Translations under genes and position numbers: made by a program
In this document: piece after piece, positions 47,676-55,934 of the stretch
Layout of the letters: each line of letters begins with the position of its first letter
Numbering within the stretch: position 1 is the first letter of the stretch
NCBI RefSeq assembly: GCF_010671565.1
Contig: NZ_JAABOQ010000008.1
Coordinates: forward strand, 1-64,000
Direction of reading: 5' to 3'
Length of the DNA stretch: 64,000 nt
From: Spongiivirga citrea
GTDB taxonomy: Bacteria; Bacteroidota; Bacteroidia; Flavobacteriales; Flavobacteriaceae
Notes under the pieces: model-generated
What the model was told of the DNA's origin: nothing
Database searches by the model: none
What the model saw: only the letters and a program-made list of their open reading frames with translations

Positions 47676-48278
47676 ATGTTTACTGAACTTGCTAATAATA
47701 CCTTTGTACAAGTAATTGATAAATATCACGAGATTGATTCTGTTGATCAACCTTTTGAAAACCCGTTTTCAGCTAATACAATCGAACATTTATTATACAG
47801 AAAATGCTGGATAGACACTGTACAATGGCATTATGAAGATATTATTCGCGATCCAGAAATCGATCCGGTTGGAGCGTTGAAATTAAAACGCCAGATCGAT
47901 GCTTCAAATCAAGATCGAACCGATATGGTAGAGTATATAGACAGTTATTTTCTTGATCAATACAAAGATGTTGCTACTAAAAGTGATGCAACTATAAATT
48001 CTGAAAGTCCAGCATGGGCGATCGATCGTCTTTCGATTCTTGCATTAAAAATTTACCATATGCAAGAAGAGGTAAACAGGACGGATGCTTCTGCAGAGCA
48101 TAAAGCTGCATGTCAGAAAAAATTGGATGTGTTATTGGAACAGCGTGTTGACCTTTCAACAGCAATCGACCAACTATTAGCCGATATCGAAGTGGGAAAT
48201 AAATATATGAAAGTCTATAAGCAGATGAAGATGTATAATGACGATGAGCTAAATCCAGTACTTAGAGGACAGAAGTAA
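47676..48278 (+). CDS. DUF4254 protein
   Basis: A 200-residue helical cytoplasmic protein matching DUF4254: NTIEHLLYRKCWIDTVQWHY, EDIIRDPEIDP, LKLKRQIDASNQDRTDMVE and INSESPAWAIDRLSILALKI. Function unknown. In Bacteroidetes genomes it often lies beside a family 9 glycosyltransferase, seen here too but with one lipoprotein gene in between (4 bp after this gene). Confidence 0.85.
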   Translation: MFTELANNTFVQVIDKYHEIDSVDQPFENPFSANTIEHLLYRKCWIDTVQWHYEDIIRDPEIDPVGALKLKRQIDASNQDRTDMVEYIDSYFLDQYKDVATKSDATINSESPAWAIDRLSILALKIYHMQEEVNRTDASAEHKAACQKKLDVLLEQRVDLSTAIDQLLADIEVGNKYMKVYKQMKMYNDDELNPVLRGQK

Positions 48279-48282
48279 AGCA

Positions 48283-49188
48283 ATGAGGAAACTCAATATT
48301 ATAATACTAGTTTTAGTTTGCTTATTGAGTTGCAAAAATGAAATGGAGAATAACAAAATACGGTTTTTGACGGGGATAGTTCCTGTTGATTCTCCCATTG
48401 ACTTTAAAGAAAGCTTAACTCCTAAAGATAAACTCATTCATAAAGGGATATTTAGCCCCGACTTGGAAGCATATTATTATACTTTATCTGATACGAAATT
48501 TGAGCAATTCGATATTTATACTATTAAAAAATTAAATGGAAGTTGGACTAAACCTCAAAAGGCTTTTTTCAATAGCCAGTATAATGAACACGGAATGAGT
48601 TTTTCTCCCGATGGAAATTCAATTTATTTTAGTTCAACCCGACCAACAAATATTGAAGGCATTACAGAAACCTGGCATATCTGGAAATCAAATAAAGTCA
48701 ATGGAGAATGGAAAGAGCCAACTTTTGTAGACATTCCTAATTTGAGAAAAAAACTAGTTTCTCATCCTACCATTACTAATTCAGGAACATTATATTTTCA
48801 CATGAGTAATTTGGACTATAGTGAAATGGATATTTATCACTCAAAACAAGTGAATGGTATGTTTCAAGACGCAGAAAAATCATCCATTTGGATGAATTCA
48901 CAAACTGGAAAATGCACACCTTACGTTTCTCCTCAAGAGGACTATCTGATTTTTGCTTCAATAGGAAAACAGCTTGACTTAATGGTAAGCTATAATGACG
49001 GAAATGGGGGATGGATAAATACCAAAAAACTGAACAATAAAATCAATAATACCGGGCAAGGAAATCCATATGTAACAAACGACAATAAATTTTTGTTTTA
49101 TACTACTGGCGAATATTCGAAAGATAATTGGAGTGTTAAATGGGTTGATATAGAATCTGAATTAAAGAATAACAAAGCGCTCTTTTAA
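48283..49188 (+). CDS. Beta-propeller (PD40-like) lipoprotein
   Basis: A 301-residue lipoprotein (MRKLNIIILVLVCLLSCKNE, lipobox Cys17). The rest is made of repeated strands with the WD40-like/PD40 signature: GMSFSPDGNSIYFSSTRP, then SHPTITNSGTLYFHMSN, CTPYVSPQEDYLIFAS and GNPYVTNDNKFLFYTTGE. Four or so blades can be seen, fewer than a full propeller usually needs, so other folds remain possible. Function is unknown. It is 4 bp after DUF4254 and abuts the glycosyltransferase gene with no gap. Confidence 0.75.
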   Translation: MRKLNIIILVLVCLLSCKNEMENNKIRFLTGIVPVDSPIDFKESLTPKDKLIHKGIFSPDLEAYYYTLSDTKFEQFDIYTIKKLNGSWTKPQKAFFNSQYNEHGMSFSPDGNSIYFSSTRPTNIEGITETWHIWKSNKVNGEWKEPTFVDIPNLRKKLVSHPTITNSGTLYFHMSNLDYSEMDIYHSKQVNGMFQDAEKSSIWMNSQTGKCTPYVSPQEDYLIFASIGKQLDLMVSYNDGNGGWINTKKLNNKINNTGQGNPYVTNDNKFLFYTTGEYSKDNWSVKWVDIESELKNNKALF

Positions 49189-50241
49189 ATGAAATTATCT
49201 GTTGTAAAACCACCTAAAAACATCCTGATCATTCGCCTATCGGCAATGGGTGATGTTGCTATGACAGTTCCGGTTATTCGTTGCGTGGTGCAGCAAAATC
49301 CTGAAGTACAAATTACCGTGCTATCCAGAGCGTTTTTTAAACCTTTTTTTAATGAGATTCCCAATGTTTCTTTTATTGAAGTAGATGTAAAAGGAAGGCA
49401 TAAAGGTTTTTTGGGATTATTCAAACTTTCGAAAGAATTACGATTACTTCGTTTCGACGCGGTAGCAGATTTACACAACGTACTTAGGTCGAATATTCTA
49501 AAACTATTTTTCAAAATATACTTCACCAAAGTAGTCCAAATAGATAAAGGGAGATCGGATAAAAAAGCGTTGACCAGCGGAAATATCTCAGCCTTTAAAC
49601 AACTAAAAACTACCCACGAACGCTATGCCGATGTATTTCGTAAACTAGGATTGCATGCGGACCTTTCAAAACATGAGTTTCCAACTAAAATGGAATTGAA
49701 TCCTACGATTCAAGATTTAGCTGGTCATGATGGAAAACAGTGGATTGGAATTGCACCTTTCGCACAATACGAATCAAAATCATATCCGCTGGAACAACTC
49801 ATGCAGGTAATCGCATCACTTTCTGAAACCAGGAAATACAAGCTATTGTTATTTGGTGGCGGTAAGAAAGAAGCTGATTTGCTCAATAATATTGCAAGTA
49901 AATATGGAAACGCAGTTAATGTAGTTGGCAAATTAAGTTTTCAAGAAGAACTTCAACTCATTTCCAATCTAGACCTCATGTTGTCAATGGATTCAGGAAA
50001 TGGCCACCTTGCTGCTATGTACGGAGTCCCTACTATAACACTTTGGGGCGTGACACATCCATTTGCAGGTTTTGCACCTTTTGGTCAAGATAGAGGCAAT
50101 ACGTTGTTAGCAGATAGAGCGCAATATCCGTTAATTCCAACCTCTATTTATGGCAATAAGTTTCCTACTGGTTACGAAAAGGCAATTGCTAGTATTAAAC
50201 CTAGTGATGTGGTGAATAAGATAGTGAGTCTACTAAACTAA
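49189..50241 (+). CDS. Glycosyltransferase family 9 protein
   Basis: A 350-residue GT9 enzyme, the family of LPS heptosyltransferases. It shows ILIIRLSAMGDVAMTVPVIR, FDAVADLHNVLRS, IGIAPFAQYESKSYPLEQ, FGGGKKEADLLNN and the donor-site SMDSGNGHLAAMYGVPTITL. It probably works on the lipid A core or a related glycan; heptose as the sugar is not certain in Bacteroidetes. It starts directly at the stop of the lipoprotein gene. Confidence 0.9.
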   Translation: MKLSVVKPPKNILIIRLSAMGDVAMTVPVIRCVVQQNPEVQITVLSRAFFKPFFNEIPNVSFIEVDVKGRHKGFLGLFKLSKELRLLRFDAVADLHNVLRSNILKLFFKIYFTKVVQIDKGRSDKKALTSGNISAFKQLKTTHERYADVFRKLGLHADLSKHEFPTKMELNPTIQDLAGHDGKQWIGIAPFAQYESKSYPLEQLMQVIASLSETRKYKLLLFGGGKKEADLLNNIASKYGNAVNVVGKLSFQEELQLISNLDLMLSMDSGNGHLAAMYGVPTITLWGVTHPFAGFAPFGQDRGNTLLADRAQYPLIPTSIYGNKFPTGYEKAIASIKPSDVVNKIVSLLN

Positions 50242-50271
50242 AACTTTGCTTTGGTGGTGCTTGGAATTTGA

Positions 50272-51321
50272 CTAAACATCATCATAATCAACCTTCACAA
50301 CCGCAGTTGTCGGCTGTGCCTGGCAAGTTAAAATTAAACCTTCAGCAACTTCGCTATCCGTAAGAATATTATTTTGACGCATTTCGGCTTTTCCTTCAGT
50401 GATTCGTCCTATACAGCTGCTACAAACGCCGCCTTGACAGGAGTAGGGTGCATCAACATCATTTTCAAGAGCAACTTCTAATATAGTTTTGGTTTGCTCC
50501 ATACTAAATGAAGTTTCTTCATCATCAACTAAAACCGTAACCTGTGTCATACCATCTTCAGCAACTTCTATGGTTTCTGTATCTGTAGATTCCGTAAACA
50601 GCTCAAAAAATATCTTTTCTTCAGCGATATTATTTTCTTTCAATTTTTCAGAAACAGTGTTAATCATCGGCTCGGGTCCGCACAAATAAAATGCATCAAA
50701 AGTGATGTCTTTATACTTATTTTTCAGCACATAATTAACGGTAGAGCTCTCTATACGGCCTTTAAGGGCATTTTCCTCATTTGCTTTACTATAGATAAGG
50801 TGAAGAAAAAAGCGGTCAGGAAATTGTTCTTTTAATCGCTGCAATTCGTTATGAAATATCGTTTCTTCTGGAGTTTTGTTCCCGTAAACCAACACAAAAT
50901 TACTTTCTGATTCTTTTTCAAGAACGCTTTTGGCAATACTTAATATGGGAGTGATTCCACTTCCTGCGGCAAAGGCAGCAATATTTCTGCTAGCACTAGA
51001 TGGTTCAAAAATGAATCGTCCATCGGGTAACATTACTTTTAAGTTGTCGCCAGCTTGAAGTTGATTATTGGCATATTTTGAGAAAGTTCCATCCGCAACT
51101 TCTTTTACCGCTACTCGCAACTCACCACTATGCGGAGTGCTGCAAATCGAGTACGCACGACGTACTTCTTCATTATTAATAGTATGTTTTATGGTAATAT
51201 ATTGACCTGCTTTAAAATCGAAATCGGACTTTAATTCCGCAGGTACTTCAAATAAAATAGAAACAGAACTAGGTGTCTCGCGACGCACTTCTTGAACTCT
51301 TAACGAGTGAAACTGACTCAT
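50272..51321 (-). CDS. FAD / 2Fe-2S oxidoreductase (PaaE-like)
   Basis: A 349-residue flavodoxin-reductase-like electron carrier from the ATG at 51321. The FAD domain has FKAGQYITIKH and RRAYSICSTP; the NAD(P) domain has AAGSGITPILSIAKSVL and AFYLCGPEPMI; a C-terminal plant-type 2Fe-2S domain has YSCQGGVCSSCIG and a fourth Cys in LTCQA. This domain order fits PaaE, the reductase of phenylacetyl-CoA epoxidase, but no paaABCD genes are near, so it may serve another oxygenase. The frame is open to a TTG at 51330. Confidence 0.88.
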   Translation of the reverse strand: MSQFHSLRVQEVRRETPSSVSILFEVPAELKSDFDFKAGQYITIKHTINNEEVRRAYSICSTPHSGELRVAVKEVADGTFSKYANNQLQAGDNLKVMLPDGRFIFEPSSASRNIAAFAAGSGITPILSIAKSVLEKESESNFVLVYGNKTPEETIFHNELQRLKEQFPDRFFLHLIYSKANEENALKGRIESSTVNYVLKNKYKDITFDAFYLCGPEPMINTVSEKLKENNIAEEKIFFELFTESTDTETIEVAEDGMTQVTVLVDDEETSFSMEQTKTILEVALENDVDAPYSCQGGVCSSCIGRITEGKAEMRQNNILTDSEVAEGLILTCQAQPTTAVVKVDYDDV

Positions 51322-51337
51322 ACAATGCAATTTTATG

Positions 51338-51345
51338 CAAAAGTA
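51338..51345 (-). promoter_or_regulatory. -7 element of the PaaE-like gene
   Basis: Minus-strand TACTTTTG at 51345-51338 fits TAnnTTTG, 16 nt before the start codon. No clear -33 box. Confidence 0.4.
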
Positions 51346-51423
51346 AGAAACGGCTTGATGAAGTGGAAAGGTTTAGAAGAGGAAAAGGATGAAAGATTAA
51401 AGTGGAAAGTCAGGAATTTTGTT

Positions 51424-51443
51424 CCCTCTCCTAGGGGAGAGGG
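51424..51443. repeat. GC-rich palindrome in the gap before the PadR gene
   Basis: CCCTCTCC (51424-51431), 4-nt loop, GGAGAGGG (51436-51443), very GC-rich for this genome. It is followed by GTTAGGGTGAGGGG. The surrounding 235 bp (51346-51580) hold no gene; AAGTGGAAAG occurs twice nearby. It looks like a dispersed intergenic repeat. Confidence 0.6.
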
Positions 51444-51580
51444 TTAGGGTGAGGGGTATTCCCAGTATGGATGATTTCTAATCTTAATACTAAAATCTCA
51501 AATCTCAAAAAATAATACCTAAGAATTTTATGCATAAGAAAATTATGTATATATTGGCACTAAGAAATCAATCAATCGCC

Positions 51581-51919
51581 ATGGGAAATTCTAAATTATA
51601 TAAAGGCAGTTTGAATACCATCATCTTAAAGTTGCTAGAAGGGACTGACAAGATGTACGGTTATGAGATTACTCAAAAAGTAAAGGAACTCACCAAAGGA
51701 GAATTGACCATTACCGAAGGTGCTTTGTATCCCGCGTTGCATAAGCTGGAAGCTGAAGGTTTACTAGATGTCGAAATGGCAAAGGTGGATAATCGTGTAC
51801 GCAAATATTATAAGCTTACGGAAAGTGGTGAGAAGGAAACTGTCAATCGGCTCAGCGAGTTAGAGGAATATATCAGGAATATGGAAACATTGTTGAATCC
51901 TAAATGGAGTATTGAGTAA
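51581..51919 (+). CDS. PadR family transcriptional regulator
   Basis: A winged-helix regulator of 112 residues from the ATG at 51581 (MGNSKLYKGSLNTIILKLLE), the normal PadR start; the frame is open 17 codons further to an ATG at 51530. The DNA-binding part shows MYGYEITQKVKELTKGELTI, then EGALYPALHKLEAEGLLD and YYKLTESGEKE in the wing. PadR proteins often sit next to membrane proteins with a HAAS domain and ABC transporters whose expression they control; two such genes follow directly, 2 bp away. Confidence 0.92.
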   Translation: MGNSKLYKGSLNTIILKLLEGTDKMYGYEITQKVKELTKGELTITEGALYPALHKLEAEGLLDVEMAKVDNRVRKYYKLTESGEKETVNRLSELEEYIRNMETLLNPKWSIE

Positions 51920-51921
51920 AA

Positions 51922-52644
51922 ATGAAACTTACTAAACGACATATCGATCACCTATACCACTTTACAAGCAAACATTATGTTGAGCATTTTGATGTGCAGA
52001 CAGAATTGGTTGATCATTTGGCGAATGGCATTGAGTTGCAATGGCAAGGAAATCCCAATTTGAGTTTTGAAAATGCTTTGCAAGTCGAGTTTAAAAAATT
52101 TGGTGTTTGCGGTTTTGCTGATGTTGTTGCAGAGAAAACTAAGGCGATGAATAAACGATATTACAAATTGATTTGGATTTTTTTTAAGTCGTATTTTTCT
52201 TGGCCAAAAGTGATTGTCTTAATCCTGTTTACCGCCTTAGTATTTAGTGGTTTAAATATTATTTCAGCACCGTATAGAATTGATGCTATTGTTATTTGTT
52301 ATATGATTTTGGTGCTTACTGGATTTGTTTTTCTAATTAAAAGTATGAGAAGGAGGAAGACAATGATTGCAAATAATAAAGTTGTAAAAAAACCTATTTT
52401 TCTTTTAGAAGATATTATTTCAAAAACGGGTAATGTCGGTTTTATTGGTATAAGTTTAGTACAATTGCCAAACTTAATATTTGGTCATGGTAGCACTTTA
52501 ACCAGCAGTTCTATAATACTTGTTATTTCAATAATCACGGTCTTGTTTATTGTGTTATTATACATAGTTCATATTGTACTGCCAGGTCGTGCACATGAGT
52601 TTTTAAGCAATGAATACGAAGAATATCGACTTTTAAATGTCTAA
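51922..52644 (+). CDS. HAAS-like membrane protein A
   Basis: A 240-residue protein. Residues 1-80 are helical and resemble the HAAS domain known from proteins encoded next to PadR genes: HIDHLYHFTSKHYVEHFDVQ, TELVDHLANGIELQW, FENALQVEFKKFG. Four membrane helices follow. It is a paralogue of the next gene (compare ELADHFINAIEEK there), so the pair probably arose by tandem duplication. A role as a partner of PadR or as an anti-factor is an inference from HAAS-PadR linkage. Confidence 0.65.
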   Translation: MKLTKRHIDHLYHFTSKHYVEHFDVQTELVDHLANGIELQWQGNPNLSFENALQVEFKKFGVCGFADVVAEKTKAMNKRYYKLIWIFFKSYFSWPKVIVLILFTALVFSGLNIISAPYRIDAIVICYMILVLTGFVFLIKSMRRRKTMIANNKVVKKPIFLLEDIISKTGNVGFIGISLVQLPNLIFGHGSTLTSSSIILVISIITVLFIVLLYIVHIVLPGRAHEFLSNEYEEYRLLNV

Positions 52645-53389
52645 AATGAAACTAAGCCAGGAGCAAATACAAAACATTGACAAGTTCCTCATAAAAAGCG
52701 GAGTAAAGTATTGGGATATTCGCTTAGAATTAGCCGATCATTTTATAAATGCTATTGAAGAAAAAATGGGATCTGGTTTGAGCTATGACGAAAGTTTTTT
52801 AGAGGTTCATAAAAGCTTTGGAAACAAAGTTTCTAAGTATGTATTGGCACAAGATTTTAGTGGTTGGAATAAGGAAAATGGCATTTACGTGGATAATTTT
52901 GGCTATCAAAAATTATTGGGCGTTAAGCGAAAAGAGCTTCATAAACAATACAATAGACAAATTAACAGGACAGCGATTAACTGGATTAAGTCTCCTTCTA
53001 AGGTTTTGTTTTTAGTATCTCTTGTCGCGCTTTTGTATCTGATTTTTACAATCCTACCAGGAAAAGCTAGTTACGCTATTACCGCACTGTTAGTTTTCTT
53101 GCCAACTCTTTTAATGTACATACATCAATTTAGATTTGTAAGAAAAAGACATAAACGATCACTGTATTTTGAAATGGCAATGTTACTTTCTGTAAATGGA
53201 TTATGGATTGGTTATCCTTTATTAACAATACCACAATACCTATTTTCAATAGAAATAGCAGCTTACCCGATTTTCTTATTGATTTTAATAATCTTAGTTT
53301 CTGTTCTAATAAGCTGGTCAGGTTTTATAGTTTATAAAAATGAGTTGAGCAAATGCAATAACCTTCTTAAAAAACTAGAATTGAACTAA
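52637..53389 (+). CDS. HAAS-like membrane protein B
   Basis: A 250-residue paralogue of the preceding gene, which it overlaps by 8 bp. The N-terminal helical domain repeats the pattern IQNIDKFLIKSGVKYWDIRL, ELADHFINAIEEKMG and YDESFLEVHKSFG. Four to six membrane helices follow from about residue 120. It has an extra 20-30 residues between the helical domain and the first membrane helix. Function unknown. Confidence 0.65.
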   Translation: MSKMKLSQEQIQNIDKFLIKSGVKYWDIRLELADHFINAIEEKMGSGLSYDESFLEVHKSFGNKVSKYVLAQDFSGWNKENGIYVDNFGYQKLLGVKRKELHKQYNRQINRTAINWIKSPSKVLFLVSLVALLYLIFTILPGKASYAITALLVFLPTLLMYIHQFRFVRKRHKRSLYFEMAMLLSVNGLWIGYPLLTIPQYLFSIEIAAYPIFLLILIILVSVLISWSGFIVYKNELSKCNNLLKKLELN

Positions 53390-53454
53390 GCAAGTTGGTT
53401 TTCATTTGTAACAAAACAATCAACTTTACTACCTATACATCAAACTAACTACAA

Positions 53455-54921
53455 ATGATAAAGCATTTTCTATCGCTAGAATGGAAATCCTTTTTTAGAT
53501 CGGCAAGCTTTGGCAAGAATGTCGCTATGAAAATCTTTATGGTGTTTATGGCATTTTATATGGCCATCTCCTTCATCTCATTAGGAGTAGCACTGTTCTA
53601 TATTCTAGAAGATCAATTTCCTGATATCAATCCCGTTTTAAAGGTGTCAGAATTCCTGATCTATTGGGTGCTGTATGAAATGCTACTGCGTTATTTCATG
53701 CAAAAACTACCAGTTCTAAACATCAAACCCTTTCTGGTCCTGCCAATTTCTGATAAAAAAATCACGAATTACATTCTTGGGAAATCGGCTTTTTCGTTTT
53801 TTAATTTCTTACCCTTATTTGCTTTTATTCCGTTTACGGTTGTGCTACTTTTTCAAGGCTATCCGGCTTTGAATGTGCTGTTGTGGTTTGTTGCAATCGT
53901 TTTTATCATATTAACCCTCAACTTCATCAACTTTATTATTAATAAAAATGATAAGGCATTTATTATTGTTTTGGTTGTTGTTGCATCCATTATCGGGCTG
54001 CAATATTTTGAGGTTGTCGATATCCCGAAGTTGACTGCGCCCTATTTTTATGCGTTGTATGAAAATCCGCTTTTTGTATTGATTCCTGCAGCCTTGGTAT
54101 TTATCACTTATCGAATCAATTTTAAGTACTTAATAAGCAGATTATATCTAGATCAAACGCTTAAAAAGAAAACCAAAGAAGCCAAAACTGTCGATTTAAG
54201 CTGGACAAAGCGTTTTGGAAGTATAGCACCATTCCTTCAAATGGATCTTCGCCTTATTTGGAGAAATAAGCGTCCAAGAACACAAGCAATAATGTGTTTT
54301 GCTTTTGCATTGTATGGGCTATTTATGTATACGACGGGTATGAATAGAGAACTGCCCGTTATGCTGGTGCTAATTGGCATTTTAATGACTGGAATTTTTA
54401 TGATCAATTTTGGGCAGTTTATACCCGCTTGGGATAGCGCCTATTACAATATGATCATGGCACAAAATATTCCGCTACGTCGCTACCTCGATTCTAAAGC
54501 TGGCCTTATGATGGCGAGTGTGGTTTTTATGGCAGTAATCACAACTCCTTATGTATATTTTGGTTGGGATGTGCTCATGGTAAACCTGTCTTGTGCAGTT
54601 TATAATGCCGGTATTAATATTCCCATCGTCCTATTCTTTGGGTCTATGAACAAGAAACGAATTGACTTGGTAAAAAGCTCCATAGGCAATATGCAGGGTA
54701 TGGGTGCTGCCCAGTGGTTAGTTGGTATACCTCTTATGATATTTCCTATGGTATTATATGCCATTTTATACTATACAACTTCGATGATGGTAGCCAATAT
54801 CGTATTTGTGGTGCTTGGTATAACAGGCTTATTACTTCGCGAAAAATTAATGACAGTTATTACCGAGCTATATCGCAAGAAAAAATACGCCATGGTACAC
54901 GGATTTCAACAAAAAGACTAA
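53455..54921 (+). CDS. DUF5687-type ABC transporter permease
   Basis: A 488-residue membrane protein with about 12 hydrophobic helices, matching the DUF5687 family as I know it: LEWKSFFRSASFGKNVAMKI near the start, LPISDKKITNYILGKSAFSF and MDLRLIWRNKRPRTQAIMCF in the middle. It is followed after 7 bp by an ABC ATPase gene, so it is probably the permease of an exporter. The substrate is unknown. Confidence 0.8.
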   Translation: MIKHFLSLEWKSFFRSASFGKNVAMKIFMVFMAFYMAISFISLGVALFYILEDQFPDINPVLKVSEFLIYWVLYEMLLRYFMQKLPVLNIKPFLVLPISDKKITNYILGKSAFSFFNFLPLFAFIPFTVVLLFQGYPALNVLLWFVAIVFIILTLNFINFIINKNDKAFIIVLVVVASIIGLQYFEVVDIPKLTAPYFYALYENPLFVLIPAALVFITYRINFKYLISRLYLDQTLKKKTKEAKTVDLSWTKRFGSIAPFLQMDLRLIWRNKRPRTQAIMCFAFALYGLFMYTTGMNRELPVMLVLIGILMTGIFMINFGQFIPAWDSAYYNMIMAQNIPLRRYLDSKAGLMMASVVFMAVITTPYVYFGWDVLMVNLSCAVYNAGINIPIVLFFGSMNKKRIDLVKSSIGNMQGMGAAQWLVGIPLMIFPMVLYAILYYTTSMMVANIVFVVLGITGLLLREKLMTVITELYRKKKYAMVHGFQQKD

Positions 54922-54928
54922 GACAACT

Positions 54929-55624
54929 ATGATACAAGTAAACAACATAAAAAAAGCATACGGAAGCAAAACCGTTTTAGATATCGATTCACTTACAATT
55001 AATAAGGGCGAAAGTTTTGGTCTTGTAGGAAATAATGGAGCTGGAAAAACGACATTATTCAGTTTGCTTTTAGATTTGATAAAGCCAACTGCGGGGCATA
55101 TTACCAGCAACGAAATTAGAGTTGATGAAAGTGAGGATTGGAAACCCTTTACTTCATCCTTCATCGATGAAAGCTTTTTGGTGGGTTATCTTACTCCCGA
55201 AGAGTATTTCTATTTTATCGGCGATATCAGAAATCAAAATAAAGCTGACGTTGATTCATTATTATCTAATTTTTATGATTTTTTCCATGGAGAAATTTTG
55301 GGACAGAAGAAATACCTACGAGATTTGTCAAAGGGAAATCAGAAAAAAGTTGGCATTGTTGCCTCGTTTATAGGCAATCCTGAAGTAGTGATTTTAGATG
55401 AGCCGTTTGCGAATTTAGATCCCACTACTCAAATACGATTAAAAGGTATTATAAAAGATCTTGCTGCTGACAAAGATGTTACTGTTTTAGTATCTAGTCA
55501 TGACTTAATGCATGTTACTGATGTATGCGAGCGCATCGTGGTGTTGAATAAAGGCGAAATGGTAAAAGATATTAAAACTACACCTGAGACTCTAAAGGAG
55601 TTAGAGGCGTTTTTTACGGTTTGA
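54929..55624 (+). CDS. ABC transporter ATP-binding protein
   Basis: A 231-residue ABC ATPase. Walker A is GNNGAGKT (34-41), the signature is LSKGNQKKV, and Walker B with the catalytic Glu is VVILDEPFANLDP, followed by the switch His in VSSHDLMHV. All needed residues are intact. It pairs with the DUF5687 gene upstream to form a probable exporter under PadR control. Confidence 0.93.
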   Translation: MIQVNNIKKAYGSKTVLDIDSLTINKGESFGLVGNNGAGKTTLFSLLLDLIKPTAGHITSNEIRVDESEDWKPFTSSFIDESFLVGYLTPEEYFYFIGDIRNQNKADVDSLLSNFYDFFHGEILGQKKYLRDLSKGNQKKVGIVASFIGNPEVVILDEPFANLDPTTQIRLKGIIKDLAADKDVTVLVSSHDLMHVTDVCERIVVLNKGEMVKDIKTTPETLKELEAFFTV

Positions 55625-55644
55625 TTTGAGCGACAAAAGAGAAA

Positions 55645-55783
55645 TGTCACATCGAGTGATTTTTATTTGATCCCGAGAACTCGGGAGAAAATGAAAATTG
55701 TATCGAGATGCTTATTGCTAACAAATCGGATCTCGATACAATTTTCGTCCTCATACTTCGGTCGAAAACCACTCGATCTGACA
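55645..55783. repeat. Nested inverted repeat element
   Basis: Within the gene-free 55625-55934. The outer arms TGTCACATCGAGTG (55645-55658) and CACTCGATCTGACA (55770-55783) pair with one mismatch. The inner arms GAAAATTGTATCGAGAT (55693-55709) and its exact complement (55730-55746) pair perfectly. Between them is TCCCGAG-AA-CTCGGGA (55671-55686). The design, a small hairpin inside two larger ones, looks like a dispersed palindromic element of flavobacterial genomes. The remaining sequence up to the PorW-like gene holds nothing else evident. Confidence 0.75.
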
Positions 55784-55934
55784 ATTGTGAAAAAATCGGA
55801 ATTTTGTTTTTTTAGAATTTCACACGCTAGTTCCCAAAATCTATCTTATTTTTAGCCATTAGTTAAAATTTTATAGTGTTTTAGATACTAAATCACTGCT
55901 ATTTTAGTTAATCAAATACTGTAATTACTGGCCC

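Noticed and set aside
55667-55855. A 62-codon frame in the gap after the ABC ATPase
   Set aside because: It runs through the nested inverted repeats and its product has no protein-like features.
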